From: Aquabacterium sp.
Lineage (GTDB): Bacteria; Pseudomonadota; Gammaproteobacteria; Burkholderiales; Burkholderiaceae_C
DNA length: 38,265 nt
Assembly: GCA_029865965.1 (NCBI GenBank)
Contig: JARXAJ010000062.1
Span: 1 to 38,265, forward strand
Reading direction: 5' to 3'
Position 1 is the stretch's first letter. The number at the start of each line of letters is the position of its first letter. A model generated the notes under the pieces. It had not been told where the DNA came from. It saw only the letters and a program-made list of their open reading frames with translations, and ran no database searches. This document shows, one piece after another, positions 20,862-30,051 of the stretch. A program made the translations under genes and the position numbers.

Positions 20862-22022
20862 ATGCGCCAGGCAGTCATCGTTTCCTATGCACGCACCGGC
20901 CTGGCCAAGGCCGGCCGTGGCGGCTTCAACAACACCCCGGCCATGACCATGCTGGGCCATGCGATCGAGCATGCGGTGCGCCGCAGCGGCGCCGACCCGG
21001 CCGAGGTGGAAGACGTGGTGGCCGGCTGCGTCGCGTCCAGCGGCAATGTGGCGCGTGCTGCCGCCATGCTGGCCGGCCTGCCGGTGACGACATCGGGCGC
21101 CACCATCCACCGCGCCTGCTCGTCGGGGCTGAACGCCATCGCCGTGGCGGCGCACCACATCGTCGAGGAAGGCGCCAGCGTGATGGTGGGCTGCGGCGTC
21201 GACAGCATCACCTACCAGGGTGGCGGCGGCGGCGGGCGCGACAGCCGGTTGACCGACCTGCTGCCCGATTTCTGGATGCCGATGATCGACACCGCCGACA
21301 TCGTGGCCCAGCGCTATGGCCTGAGCCGCCAGTACCAGGATGAGTACTCGCTGGAATCGCAGCGCCGCATGGCCGCCGCGCAAGAAGCCGGCAAGTTCAA
21401 GGACGAGATCATCTCGGTCAAGACCACGATGAAGGTGACCGACAAGGTCACCAAGGCGGAATCGTTTGTCGACGCGGTGGTCGACCGCGATGAATGCAAC
21501 CGCCCCGACACCACGCTGGAAGGCCTGGCCAAGCTGGCGCCGGTGATGGGGCCCGACAAGTGGGTGACCGCCGGCAATGCCAGCCAGCTGAGCGACGGCG
21601 CTGCCGCCGTGGTGCTGATGGAAGCCAAGGAAGCCGAGCGCCGCGGCCTGCAGCCGCTGGGCGCCTTCAAGGGCTGGGCAGTGGCTGGCTGCCAGCCCGA
21701 TGAAATGGGCATCGGCCCGGTGTTCGCCATCCCGCGCCTGCTGGAGCGGCACGGCCTGAAGATCAGCGACATCGACCTGTGGGAGCTGAACGAGGCCTTT
21801 GCCAGCCAGTGCCTCTACAGCCGCGACAAGCTGGGCATCGACCCCGCCATCTACAACGTCAACGGCGGCTCCATCGCCATCGGCCACCCCTTCGGCATGA
21901 CCGGCGCGCGCCTGGCCGGCCATGTGCTGATGGAAGGCAAGCGCCGCGGCGCCAAGAACGTGGTGGTGTCGATGTGCATCGGCGGCGGCATGGGCGGCGC
22001 CGGGCTCTTCGAAGTGTTTTGA
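20862..22022 (+). CDS. Acetyl-CoA acyltransferase (thiolase)
   Basis: ATG 20862 within ORF 20799..22022; [13 protein letters not shown] active-site Cys, [36 protein letters not shown]. Confidence 0.94.
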   Translation: MRQAVIVSYARTGLAKAGRGGFNNTPAMTMLGHAIEHAVRRSGADPAEVEDVVAGCVASSGNVARAAAMLAGLPVTTSGATIHRACSSGLNAIAVAAHHIVEEGASVMVGCGVDSITYQGGGGGGRDSRLTDLLPDFWMPMIDTADIVAQRYGLSRQYQDEYSLESQRRMAAAQEAGKFKDEIISVKTTMKVTDKVTKAESFVDAVVDRDECNRPDTTLEGLAKLAPVMGPDKWVTAGNASQLSDGAAAVVLMEAKEAERRGLQPLGAFKGWAVAGCQPDEMGIGPVFAIPRLLERHGLKISDIDLWELNEAFASQCLYSRDKLGIDPAIYNVNGGSIAIGHPFGMTGARLAGHVLMEGKRRGAKNVVVSMCIGGGMGGAGLFEVF

Positions 22023-22024
22023 TC

Positions 22025-22795
22025 ATGGCCGGCCGTCTGCAAGGCAAGGTCGCCGTCATCACCGGCGGCAGCGGCGGCATCGGCCTGGCCACCGGCCGGC
22101 TGTTTGCGGCCGAGGGCGCCACCGTGGTGCTGGTGGACCTGGACGAGGCCACGCTGCGCGCGGCGGTGGCCGATGGCGGCAGCGCCGGCATGCACCACCA
22201 GGTGGCCGATGTCAGCGACGAGGCGCAGATGCGCGGCGTGCTGCAGGCCACGGTGGCGCAGCACGGCCGGCTGGACGTGCTGTTCTGCAATGCCGGCACC
22301 GAAGGCCGCATCGCCCCGCTGGCCGACATGCCGGTGGAAGACTTCGACCGGGTGATGGCCGTCAATGTGCGCGGCGTGTTCCTGGGGCTCAAGCATGCGC
22401 TGCCGGTGATGCAGCGCCAGGGTGGCGGCAGCATCATCATCACGTCGTCGGTGGCGGGCTTCAAGGGCGCGGCGCACCTGGCGCCCTATGCCGCCAGCAA
22501 GCATGCGGTGGTGGGGCTGATGCGCTCGGCCGTGCTGGAAGCCGGCAACACCGGCGTGCGCATCAACACCATCCACCCGTCGCCGATCGAGACGCGCATG
22601 ATGCGTGCCATCGAGCAGGGCCGCGCCCCGGGCGCTGAAGCAGCCGCCAAGCAGATGATCACCAGCCGCATCCCGGCAGGCCGCTACGGCACGGCCGATG
22701 AAGTGGCCGCCACCGCGCTGTTCCTGGCCAGTGACGACAGCCGTTATTGCACCGGCGGGCGGTATTCGGTGGATGGGGGCATGACGGCCGCGTGA
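22025..22795 (+). CDS. SDR family oxidoreductase
   Basis: ATG 22025; VAVITGGSGGIGLATGRLF, LFCNAGTEG, YAASKHAVVGLMRSAVLE, C-terminal YSVDGGMTAA. Confidence 0.93.
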   Translation: MAGRLQGKVAVITGGSGGIGLATGRLFAAEGATVVLVDLDEATLRAAVADGGSAGMHHQVADVSDEAQMRGVLQATVAQHGRLDVLFCNAGTEGRIAPLADMPVEDFDRVMAVNVRGVFLGLKHALPVMQRQGGGSIIITSSVAGFKGAAHLAPYAASKHAVVGLMRSAVLEAGNTGVRINTIHPSPIETRMMRAIEQGRAPGAEAAAKQMITSRIPAGRYGTADEVAATALFLASDDSRYCTGGRYSVDGGMTAA

Positions 22796-22871
22796 GGCGC
22801 TGGCCCGATCAGATCGAACCGGCGGTTGGCCAGAGGATGAACCGGGCCAAGGTCGCGGTGCGCGGACTTGC

Positions 22872-22888
22872 TGCAGCCCAAGGCTGCA
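22872..22888. terminator. 7-bp perfect stem, 3-nt loop in convergent intergenic gap (candidate bidirectional hairpin, no U-tract)
   Basis: TGCAGCC-CAA-GGCTGCA between SDR stop (22795) and GT2 stop (22988). Confidence 0.4.
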
Positions 22889-22987
22889 CCTGGGCAACAG
22901 CGCACTGTTTGTTCATTCGACTGATGGGCCGGCAGGTCAGGCGGGACCGCGAGAAGACCGCGCCTGGGCCACAGGCCGCTCACCGGC

Positions 22988-24187
22988 TCAGGACGGCGTG
23001 CCTTCGCTGCGCTTGGCCCGCACCCAGCCCGAGCGTTTGTTGAAGACATAGGCCAGGTAGATGGGCGCCTTCCACAGCACATAGCCCAGCGCCGACAACA
23101 GATCCTTGGCCGACAGCAGATCGCGCGCGAAGCGGTGCCAGCACAGCAGCACCGCCGAGGCCACTGCGCCCGCACCCAGCCCCAGCACAGCGGTTGCAGG
23201 CCACAACACCGGCCAAACCAGTGCGGTCAACAGACACGCCCCGAGCGCGGCCAGCACCACCAGCACATACAGCGCCAACGGCGGTATGCAAAGGTCCAGC
23301 GCCAGCACCAGCAGGCTCTTGCTGCGCGAGCGCAAGCCGGCGCCCAGCAGGCGCGGAAGCTGCTCACGCAAGGTGGCCAGGTGGCCGTGCTCCCAGCGCG
23401 ACTTCTGCACATGCGCATCGCTCGCCTGCAGCGGAAACTGGCTGTGCACACGGCCCTGCGGCACGAAGAGCGTGGTGTGCCCGGCCAGCGCCAGGTCGGT
23501 GCCCAGCCGCATGTCTTCTGCGATGTGGCCCGTGGCCAGCTCGGCCGTGGAGGCCAGACCCCACGGCAGCGCCATGCCCGTGCCCATCAGGTGGCAGGCG
23601 CCACCCAGCCGGGCAGCACCCAGCGTGCGGGCGTGGTTCTTCACGCGCATCGCAAATTCGAGCAGGCGGTGCTTGACGGAAGCACCGGGCTGGCAGGCCA
23701 TCAGGTTCAGCAGCTGCACCGGACGGCCGCTGGTTGCGCAGGCGCGCACGGCAGCGTCCACGCCGTTGGCGCTGAGGGTGCAGTCGGCGTCGACCACCAT
23801 CACGACGGCCGGCGGCGTGCCGCGCAGTGCGTCCACGCCATGGGCCAGCGCATAGCCTTTGCCGCGCAGGGCGGTGTCGTGCCGTTCGAGCACCAGGGCA
23901 CCGGCGGTACGCGCCACGCTTGCGGTGTCGTCGTTGCAGTTGTCTGCAATCACCACCAGCCTGTCGCCGGGTGCCAGCTGCTGTTGAAGGCAGGCAAGCG
24001 TGGGCAGCAGATGGACCGATTCGTTGTGCGCCGGCACCAGCACCGCAACGGGTGGCCGCGGCCCGGCGCTGCCGGTCGCCGGCAACGGGGGGTGAGTGCG
24101 GCGCAGCGAAGCCAGCACCAGCATCAACAGGCTGGCGGCGGGCAGCACCAGCAGTGCGGCGGCAAGCAGTGTCAGGGTCAGCATCAT
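22988..24187 (-). CDS. Membrane glycosyltransferase family 2
   Basis: PVAVLVPAHNES, VMVVDADCTL, IAEDMRLG, VQKSRWEHG (QxxRW-like), C-terminal TM segments; start ATG 24187/24184. Confidence 0.9.
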   Translation of the reverse strand: MMLTLTLLAAALLVLPAASLLMLVLASLRRTHPPLPATGSAGPRPPVAVLVPAHNESVHLLPTLACLQQQLAPGDRLVVIADNCNDDTASVARTAGALVLERHDTALRGKGYALAHGVDALRGTPPAVVMVVDADCTLSANGVDAAVRACATSGRPVQLLNLMACQPGASVKHRLLEFAMRVKNHARTLGAARLGGACHLMGTGMALPWGLASTAELATGHIAEDMRLGTDLALAGHTTLFVPQGRVHSQFPLQASDAHVQKSRWEHGHLATLREQLPRLLGAGLRSRSKSLLVLALDLCIPPLALYVLVVLAALGACLLTALVWPVLWPATAVLGLGAGAVASAVLLCWHRFARDLLSAKDLLSALGYVLWKAPIYLAYVFNKRSGWVRAKRSEGTPS

Positions 24188-24256
24188 GCGGTGCACTCTA
24201 GGCATTCGACCGCACACAGTGTGTCCAGACTGCGCCGGCCGCGTGACACAGTCCGA

Positions 24257-24276
24257 CGGCACTTGGTTTGGTGCCG
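24257..24276. promoter_or_regulatory. Inverted repeat in the divergent promoter region of the exopolysaccharide locus
   Basis: CGGCAC-ttggtttg-GTGCCG between divergent GT2 (start 24187) and Wzc-like gene (start 24323). Confidence 0.4.
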
Positions 24277-24322
24277 ATGCGTGTAATGGCGGCCGTACTG
24301 TTTACCGGATGTCGCTTGCACC

Positions 24323-26494
24323 ATGGATGACAACGAGTTACCGCGCAGCCCGAACCGCAGGATCAGGCCCTTGCTGAGCCTGCAGCGCCATTGGCGCCTG
24401 GGGCTGGTGGCCGCGCTGCTGCTGCTGCTGCTGGGGTTGCCGGTGGTGTGGATCAAGGGCCAGAGTTCCTACCAGGCCGAATCCGTGTTCCAGGTCTACC
24501 CGGCCTACCAGAAGAACCTCAGCGGCGACAAGGAACTGGAATTCCAGTCGAACTCGCAATACCGGGAGTTCGTCAATCACCTGTCGCGGTCGGTGGTGCG
24601 CTACGACATCGTCGAGCGCACGGTCAAACAATTGAAAGGTGCGGGCTGTCTGCCGGCGGAGACAGAACGCAAGTGCATCGAGCGACTTCAGCGCGTGATC
24701 TACGTGCTGCCCATGCCCGACACCTACATGGTGCGCGTGGGTCTGAAAACGGCGGAGAAAGGGGAGTCTGACCAGGTCATCAACCAGCTCATGGAGAACT
24801 TTCTGGAGACGGTGCGGGACGAACAGATCTACGGCTCGCGCGACCGGGCCGACGTGCTGAAAAACCAGTCTGTGCAACTGCAGAAAGAACTGGCCGACTA
24901 CGATGCGCGCCGGGCCGAGCTCGCCGGCAAGCTGGGCCTGACCACCTTCACCGAGAACATCACCAACCCCTACGACGTGCTGTTGGCCCGCATGCGGGAA
25001 CAGGCCGCACAGGCGCAGCTGGAGCGCAGCGTTGCCAAGGCTGCGCTGGACGCCTTTGAAGCCAAGCGCGAAGTGCCCATGCAGGCCGGGCGTTCGGTGT
25101 TGGAGATGCGGTTGCAGGACAACGGCCTGCAAGCCTTGCGCAACGAAGTGGTCAAGCGCACCGAGGAGCTCAACCGCAGTGCAGCCGGCCTGGAGCCCGG
25201 CCACCCGGCGTTTGCCCCTGCAACCCGGGAGCGCGACGAGCTCGCCAGCCGGCTTGACAGGCGCGAGAAGGAGTTCGAAAAACTGGCGCTCGACAATGTC
25301 CGGGCCCGCTTGACCGCCAGCCTGCTGCAGACGCAACAGGTGGAACAAGATGTCAACGATCGGGTGAGCCAGTTCGAGTCGAAGGCATCGGCTTTTGCCA
25401 TGGACTTTCGCTCTGCCATGCAGCTGACCGCCAGCATCCGCAAGCGTGAGCAAGAACTCGCCGACATCCGCGACCGCAGCAACTTCCTGAAGACCGAAAG
25501 TGTCGCCATCGGCTTTGCACGCCTGATCACGCCGGCCTTGCCGGCCGTTGTGCCATTGGGCGTCGGCCGCGTGAAACTGGGCCTGGCGCTGCTGCTGGCC
25601 AGCTTCGCGCTGTTCTTCCTGTTGCCGGTCGCCATCGACGTCCTCGACCGCCGCATCATTGCCGTGTCAGACGCCGAGAAGGTGCTGGGCATCGACAGTG
25701 CCGCCTGGTTCGTCGACAAGGCTTCGGAGGCTGCCGCCGCGTTGAGCACCGGCCAGTTCAAGCGCTTTGCGTCGGCGCTGGTGCGCAACCGGAACAACGG
25801 TGCAGACGGGGTGTTCGCCTTCACGTCGGCCCGTGTCGGAGGCGGGTGTACCGAGGTCGTGACGCAGGCCGCGCTGCAGCTCAAGGCCCTGGGTTCACGC
25901 GTGCTGGTGGTCGACGCCAACACCCTGGCCCTGAACTCCCCGTTCAAGCATGACGGACCGGGTCTGACCGACCATCTGGCGGGCCGGGCCGAGCTGGCCG
26001 AGATCGTGGCAACGGACACCGCGGCATTGCCCGGCATCGACGTGGTGTCGGTGGGCAGCCTGCGCGAGGGTGGGCTCAAACGCATGGACCGCATGCGCCA
26101 AGCCTTGCAGGCCTGGCGTCAACAGTACGACATGGTGCTGCTGGACATTCCACCGCTGCTGCCCAGTGCCGACGCCGAGCTGCTGGTGGACACGGCCAAG
26201 CAGGTGTTCGTGGTGGTGGAGGCCGTTGCCGTGAGCAAGGCCGAACTGGGGCAGCTGCGCGCACAGCTGGCGCGGCAGGCTCCCGACAGTGTGGGCCTGC
26301 TGGTCAACAGGGTGCCGCTGGAGCAGGGCAGCGACGCACTGAACCAGCATATTCTGGAAGGCATCACAGGCGGGCGCTTCAGCCGCTTCATGTCGACCTC
26401 GGCCCTGCAGCTGCGGCTGGAGTTGATCCGCTACCAGCTGCGCCTGCTGTGGAGCCGCCGTGCCCGTGTCACCTCGCATGCCGGGGCTGCATGA
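24323..26494 (+). CDS. Polysaccharide co-polymerase / BY-kinase-like protein (Wzc/GumC family) with degenerate P-loop
   Basis: N- and C-proximal TM helices flanking a long coiled-coil region; C-terminal CpsD/CapB-like domain VFAFTSARVGGGCTEVVTQAALQL...VLVVDAN...MVLLDIPPLLPSADAELLVD. Confidence 0.85.
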   Translation: MDDNELPRSPNRRIRPLLSLQRHWRLGLVAALLLLLLGLPVVWIKGQSSYQAESVFQVYPAYQKNLSGDKELEFQSNSQYREFVNHLSRSVVRYDIVERTVKQLKGAGCLPAETERKCIERLQRVIYVLPMPDTYMVRVGLKTAEKGESDQVINQLMENFLETVRDEQIYGSRDRADVLKNQSVQLQKELADYDARRAELAGKLGLTTFTENITNPYDVLLARMREQAAQAQLERSVAKAALDAFEAKREVPMQAGRSVLEMRLQDNGLQALRNEVVKRTEELNRSAAGLEPGHPAFAPATRERDELASRLDRREKEFEKLALDNVRARLTASLLQTQQVEQDVNDRVSQFESKASAFAMDFRSAMQLTASIRKREQELADIRDRSNFLKTESVAIGFARLITPALPAVVPLGVGRVKLGLALLLASFALFFLLPVAIDVLDRRIIAVSDAEKVLGIDSAAWFVDKASEAAAALSTGQFKRFASALVRNRNNGADGVFAFTSARVGGGCTEVVTQAALQLKALGSRVLVVDANTLALNSPFKHDGPGLTDHLAGRAELAEIVATDTAALPGIDVVSVGSLREGGLKRMDRMRQALQAWRQQYDMVLLDIPPLLPSADAELLVDTAKQVFVVVEAVAVSKAELGQLRAQLARQAPDSVGLLVNRVPLEQGSDALNQHILEGITGGRFSRFMSTSALQLRLELIRYQLRLLWSRRARVTSHAGAA

Positions 26495-26532
26495 CACCCG
26501 GCGCCGCACGCCGTCACACCCGCCGATGCAGG

Positions 26533-26865
26533 TCAGGCCTTGTCTGCGGCGGCCTGGCCGGCCAGTGCTTCGCAATCAGCGCAGAGCCGGGCCACGGCCT
26601 GGGCCGCAGCTGCAGGCACTGCGGGGCCGCTCGCGCCCTGCAGCAGGTTCAGGGCGTGACGCGCCTGCGCCGCCAGAGCCTCTTCACCATAGGAACCTGC
26701 TGCGCCCACCAGGCGGTGCACGGCGCCCAGCAAGTCAGGGATGGAAGCGGCGGCCCGCATCTGCTGCGCACGCCCGGCAAGTCCGGCCCGAAACTGCTGC
26801 TGCAGCCGCTGCAGCTTCTGCTGCACCCGGGCGGCGGCGTCTTCAGTACCCGCCCGGTTGTCCAT
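26533..26865 (-). CDS. HPt (histidine phosphotransfer) domain protein
   Basis: DLLGAVHRLVGAAGSYGEEALAAQARHAL resembles the HPt motif AHxLKGxxxxxG; located after the receiver gene. Confidence 0.75.
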   Translation of the reverse strand: MDNRAGTEDAAARVQQKLQRLQQQFRAGLAGRAQQMRAAASIPDLLGAVHRLVGAAGSYGEEALAAQARHALNLLQGASGPAVPAAAAQAVARLCADCEALAGQAAADKA

Positions 26866-27238
26866 GTTGCCAGTAGAGCTGCAGTGCGTCGGGCAGTGTC
26901 ATCGGGTCGAAGGGCTTGACGATGATGCCCGTGGACCCGTGGGAGGTCAGCGCCTCCAGCTCACTGGGCATGGCCTTCGCCGTGAGGAACACCACCACCG
27001 CACTGCCGAGCAGGCCCTGGTCGCGCAACTGCTGCAGGGTTTGCGGGCCGGACAGGCCGGGCATCATCACATCGAGCACCAGCATGTCGGGGGCGAAGGC
27101 CTGGATGTCGCGCAGTGCGGCCTCGCCGCTGGCGCACATGTGCACCGTGTAGCCGCCAACGTCTTGCAAACTGAACGCGAGCACAGTGCGGATATCGGCG
27201 TCGTCTTCCACGCACATGACACGGCGCAGTTCAGGCAT
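26843..27238 (-). CDS. Single-domain response regulator (receiver)
   Basis: VMCVEDDADIRTVLAFSL...DMLVLDVMMPGLSGPQTLQQL...VFLTAKA...IIVKPFDP; start 27238 overlaps the upstream kinase stop. Confidence 0.9.
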   Translation of the reverse strand: MPELRRVMCVEDDADIRTVLAFSLQDVGGYTVHMCASGEAALRDIQAFAPDMLVLDVMMPGLSGPQTLQQLRDQGLLGSAVVVFLTAKAMPSELEALTSHGSTGIIVKPFDPMTLPDALQLYWQHGQPGGY

Positions 27239-29051
27239 GAACCACCTTCGCACGGGCCGCGCTGCGCTGGCGGGCCTTGTCCACGGCCTTGGTCAGCTCG
27301 GTGCGGGCCTGCGGGCCGGGCGCCACCCACACGGCACCTCTTGCGCGCGCGAAGGCGTGGTCAGCTGCATCACCAGCCAGCACGATCGACTCGGCCGGGC
27401 ACAGGCGGGACAGGGCTGCGATGAATTCGCCCGCCTCGCCCTGCGCTGCCGGGTCGGCCACCACCGCAGCCACGGTGCCGTGCCGTTTGGCCCAAGCTTG
27501 TGCACCAGCCAGGTCGGCCACATCGGCCACGGGCCCGCAACCCGACACCCAGGCGCAGATGCGTTCACGCTGCGACAGATCGCGCGAGACCACCAGCGTC
27601 GGCTGGGGCAGCAGTTCTGCTGCGTTGAGCCTGACGAAGAACTGGGCGCCACCCTCGTGGTGCAGGTCCAGACCGATGTCGCCGCCCATGCGCCGCACCA
27701 GCTTGCGTGAGATGTACAGGCCCAGGCCCGTGCCCTGATTGCGCCGCTCGTCGGATGAATCGGCCCGCGAAAACTTCTCGAACAGGTGATCACGAAACTT
27801 TTCCGGCACACCCGGGCCGCGATCGCGCACTTCAATGCGCCAGCCGGCGCTTTCGCCCCGCAGCAGAAGATCAACGGTCGCGCCCGGCGGCGAGTGCTTG
27901 ACGGCGTTCGACAGCAGGTTGGTCACCACTTGCGACAGCCGGCTGTCGTCAGCAAGCGCCACGGCTTCAGGGGCCAGCAGGTGCAACTGCAGCTGCACAT
28001 CGGCCTTCAGCGCATAACCCGTCATGGCATCCAGCGCGGCGTGCAGCAGCCCGGCCAGCGCCACCGGCCGCAGGTCGAGCTGGATGCGGTCGCCCTCGAG
28101 CTTGGTCAGGTCCATCACGTCGTCGATCAGCTGGCTCAGGCGGTTGCCGTTGCGCTGCGCCATCTGCAGCAGCGCCGCGGCTTTGGCCGGCAGCGGACCC
28201 GCTGCACCACCGCTGAGAATGCCGATGGCACCGATGATCGATGTCAACGGGGTGCGCAGTTCGTGGCTCACGGTCGCCAGGAACTCGGTCTTCATGCGGT
28301 CGAATTCCAGGTCGGCGCTGCGGTCGCGCAGCACGATGGTGGTGAACCGTTCCCCATTGCACATCCATTCACTGCAACCCACCGAATACAGGCGCGCGCT
28401 GCCGTCGAGCAACTCGATGCGCAGGTCGACGGACTCGGGCCTGCTGGCCTGGTTCAGGCGCAACACGGCCGGCAGACGCTGGCCCATGGCATCGGTCTGG
28501 CCCAGTTCCGAAAGCAGCGCACGGGCCGCACGGTTGGCATCACACAACCGCATCTGCTGGTCGCAGGTGAAGACGGCATCGGGGATGTATTCCAGCACCA
28601 GACGCTCACGGGTCGACACCCAGCTGAGCTGCGAACTCAGGGTCAGCACGCGCTGGTAGTGCTTCAGGCGCGCCTGCAGCAGGCTGGGGTTGACCGGCCG
28701 CGGCAGGTAGTCGTCGGCGCCGCGCGTCAGGGCTTCGATGAAGTGGTGGTCGCCCTGCAAGGCAGATGTCACGATCACCGGCAGCCATTTGTGCGCGTTC
28801 GACAGGCGCAGCCGGCGTGTCACCTCATAGCCATCCATGTCGGGCATCAGCAGGTCGAGCAGCACCAGGTCGGGTTGGGCTGTGGCCACGGCCGCCAGGG
28901 TTTGCGCGCCGCTGCTGCAGCGCACGGTGCGGTGGCCCAGCCGCTCGACGGCGCAGGCTGTTTCCGTGCGGCTGCGTTCAATGTCATCGGCCACCAGCAC
29001 CAGCAAGGGATGCTGCAGGTCAGGCAGTTCGCCGGGCTTCACAGTGTTCAA
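27231..29051 (-). CDS. Sensor histidine kinase with N-terminal receiver, PAS-like linker, HisKA, HATPase and degenerate C-terminal receiver-like domain
   Basis: LVLVADDIERSRTETACAVERLG...DLVLLDLLMPDMDGYEV; FLATVSHELRTPLTSIIGAIGIL; GTGLGLYISRKLVRRMGGDIGLDL; C-terminal TLVVSRDLSQRERICAWVSG... Confidence 0.9.
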   Translation of the reverse strand: MNTVKPGELPDLQHPLLVLVADDIERSRTETACAVERLGHRTVRCSSGAQTLAAVATAQPDLVLLDLLMPDMDGYEVTRRLRLSNAHKWLPVIVTSALQGDHHFIEALTRGADDYLPRPVNPSLLQARLKHYQRVLTLSSQLSWVSTRERLVLEYIPDAVFTCDQQMRLCDANRAARALLSELGQTDAMGQRLPAVLRLNQASRPESVDLRIELLDGSARLYSVGCSEWMCNGERFTTIVLRDRSADLEFDRMKTEFLATVSHELRTPLTSIIGAIGILSGGAAGPLPAKAAALLQMAQRNGNRLSQLIDDVMDLTKLEGDRIQLDLRPVALAGLLHAALDAMTGYALKADVQLQLHLLAPEAVALADDSRLSQVVTNLLSNAVKHSPPGATVDLLLRGESAGWRIEVRDRGPGVPEKFRDHLFEKFSRADSSDERRNQGTGLGLYISRKLVRRMGGDIGLDLHHEGGAQFFVRLNAAELLPQPTLVVSRDLSQRERICAWVSGCGPVADVADLAGAQAWAKRHGTVAAVVADPAAQGEAGEFIAALSRLCPAESIVLAGDAADHAFARARGAVWVAPGPQARTELTKAVDKARQRSAARAKVVHA

Positions 29052-29310
29052 AGGGACTCACCACCGGTTGCGCCGCTTGAAGCGGCAGTCTGTGGGGGAT
29101 GCAGCGCGCAGGCGTGTTGGCGGCAAGGCGATGTCGGGGCGCATCGGCTGCGGGGTCAGCCGCCGTGCCGCCGAAGTTGGCAGTCGTCTTGCTGTCGTGT
29201 TGCAGTCGTTGCGGTGGGCCGAACCCTCATCGCCAACCCCGAATGATGCTAGCAGAGGGTTTGACAAAGCGGTGACATCTGCGGCGGCAGGTCAGCGTCC
29301 AATTGCACGC

Positions 29311-30030
29311 ATGAAGCCACCAAAGCCCACTCCCCGCGTCGACCTGTCCTCCACTGCTTTCGCCCTGGCGCTGCGGCGATTGAAGGCGCGACGCAACCTG
29401 GCCGCATGGCGGCTCTACACGCGCGGCCGCTTGGTGGTCAAGCGGGCGCTGGACCTGGTCGTCGTCATGCTTGCACTGGCCTGCCTGGCACCGCTTTTTG
29501 CGGTGGTGGCCCTGCTCATCTGGGCCGGCGACCGCGGGCCCGTGCTGTATTGGCAAAGGCGGGTCGGGCTGGACGGCGTCGAATTCGATTTTCCGAAGTT
29601 CCGCTCCATGTCGACCGACTCCGACGCGCTGCGCGCCAAGCTCGCGCAGGCCAACCAGCATGGTGGCGACGGGGTCACCTTCAAAATGCGCAACGACCCG
29701 CGCATCACCCGCATCGGCCGCTTCATCAGACGGTTCAGCATCGACGAGATGCCGCAACTGTGGTGCGTGTTGAAGGGCCAGATGTCGCTGGTGGGCCCGC
29801 GGCCGCCCTTGCCCAGCGAAGTGGCGCGCTACACGCTGGCCGACCGCCAGCGTCTGAGCGTCAAGCCGGGGCTCACCTGCATCTGGCAGGTCAGCGGCCG
29901 CTCCGAGATTCCCTTCGAGGGTCAGGTGCTGCTCGACCTGGAATACATCCGCAACCGCTCGCTCAAGGCCGACCTGCTGCTGCTGATCAAGACCATCCCC
30001 GCGGTTGTCCTGGGCCGTGGTGCCTACTAG
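29311..30030 (+). CDS. Polyprenyl-phosphate sugar phosphotransferase (bacterial sugar transferase family)
   Basis: KRALDLVVVMLAL..., KFRSMSTDSDALR, IRRFSIDEMPQLWCVLKGQMSLVGPRPPLPSEV, VKPGLTCIWQVSGRSEIPFE; ATG 29311 favoured. Confidence 0.92.
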   Translation: MKPPKPTPRVDLSSTAFALALRRLKARRNLAAWRLYTRGRLVVKRALDLVVVMLALACLAPLFAVVALLIWAGDRGPVLYWQRRVGLDGVEFDFPKFRSMSTDSDALRAKLAQANQHGGDGVTFKMRNDPRITRIGRFIRRFSIDEMPQLWCVLKGQMSLVGPRPPLPSEVARYTLADRQRLSVKPGLTCIWQVSGRSEIPFEGQVLLDLEYIRNRSLKADLLLLIKTIPAVVLGRGAY

Positions 30031-30051
30031 CTTGCTGAAAGCCGTCTTGCC

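Noticed and set aside
24257-24274. Possible sigma-54 promoter CGGCAC-N5-TTGG in the divergent region
   Set aside because: The -12 GC dinucleotide is missing and the match is explained by the inverted repeat.
24415-24433. (GCT)6 microsatellite near the Wzc-like start
   Set aside because: Triplet repeat encoding a Leu run in the first TM helix; slippage would stay in frame, so no phase-variation switch is supported.
27786-29246. 486-aa plus-strand ORF opposite the phosphorelay kinase
   Set aside because: Antisense of a clear kinase; no motifs.
29261-29289. TTGACA -35-like box upstream of the sugar transferase
   Set aside because: No convincing -10 element at appropriate spacing (GCGGCA); not enough for a promoter call.
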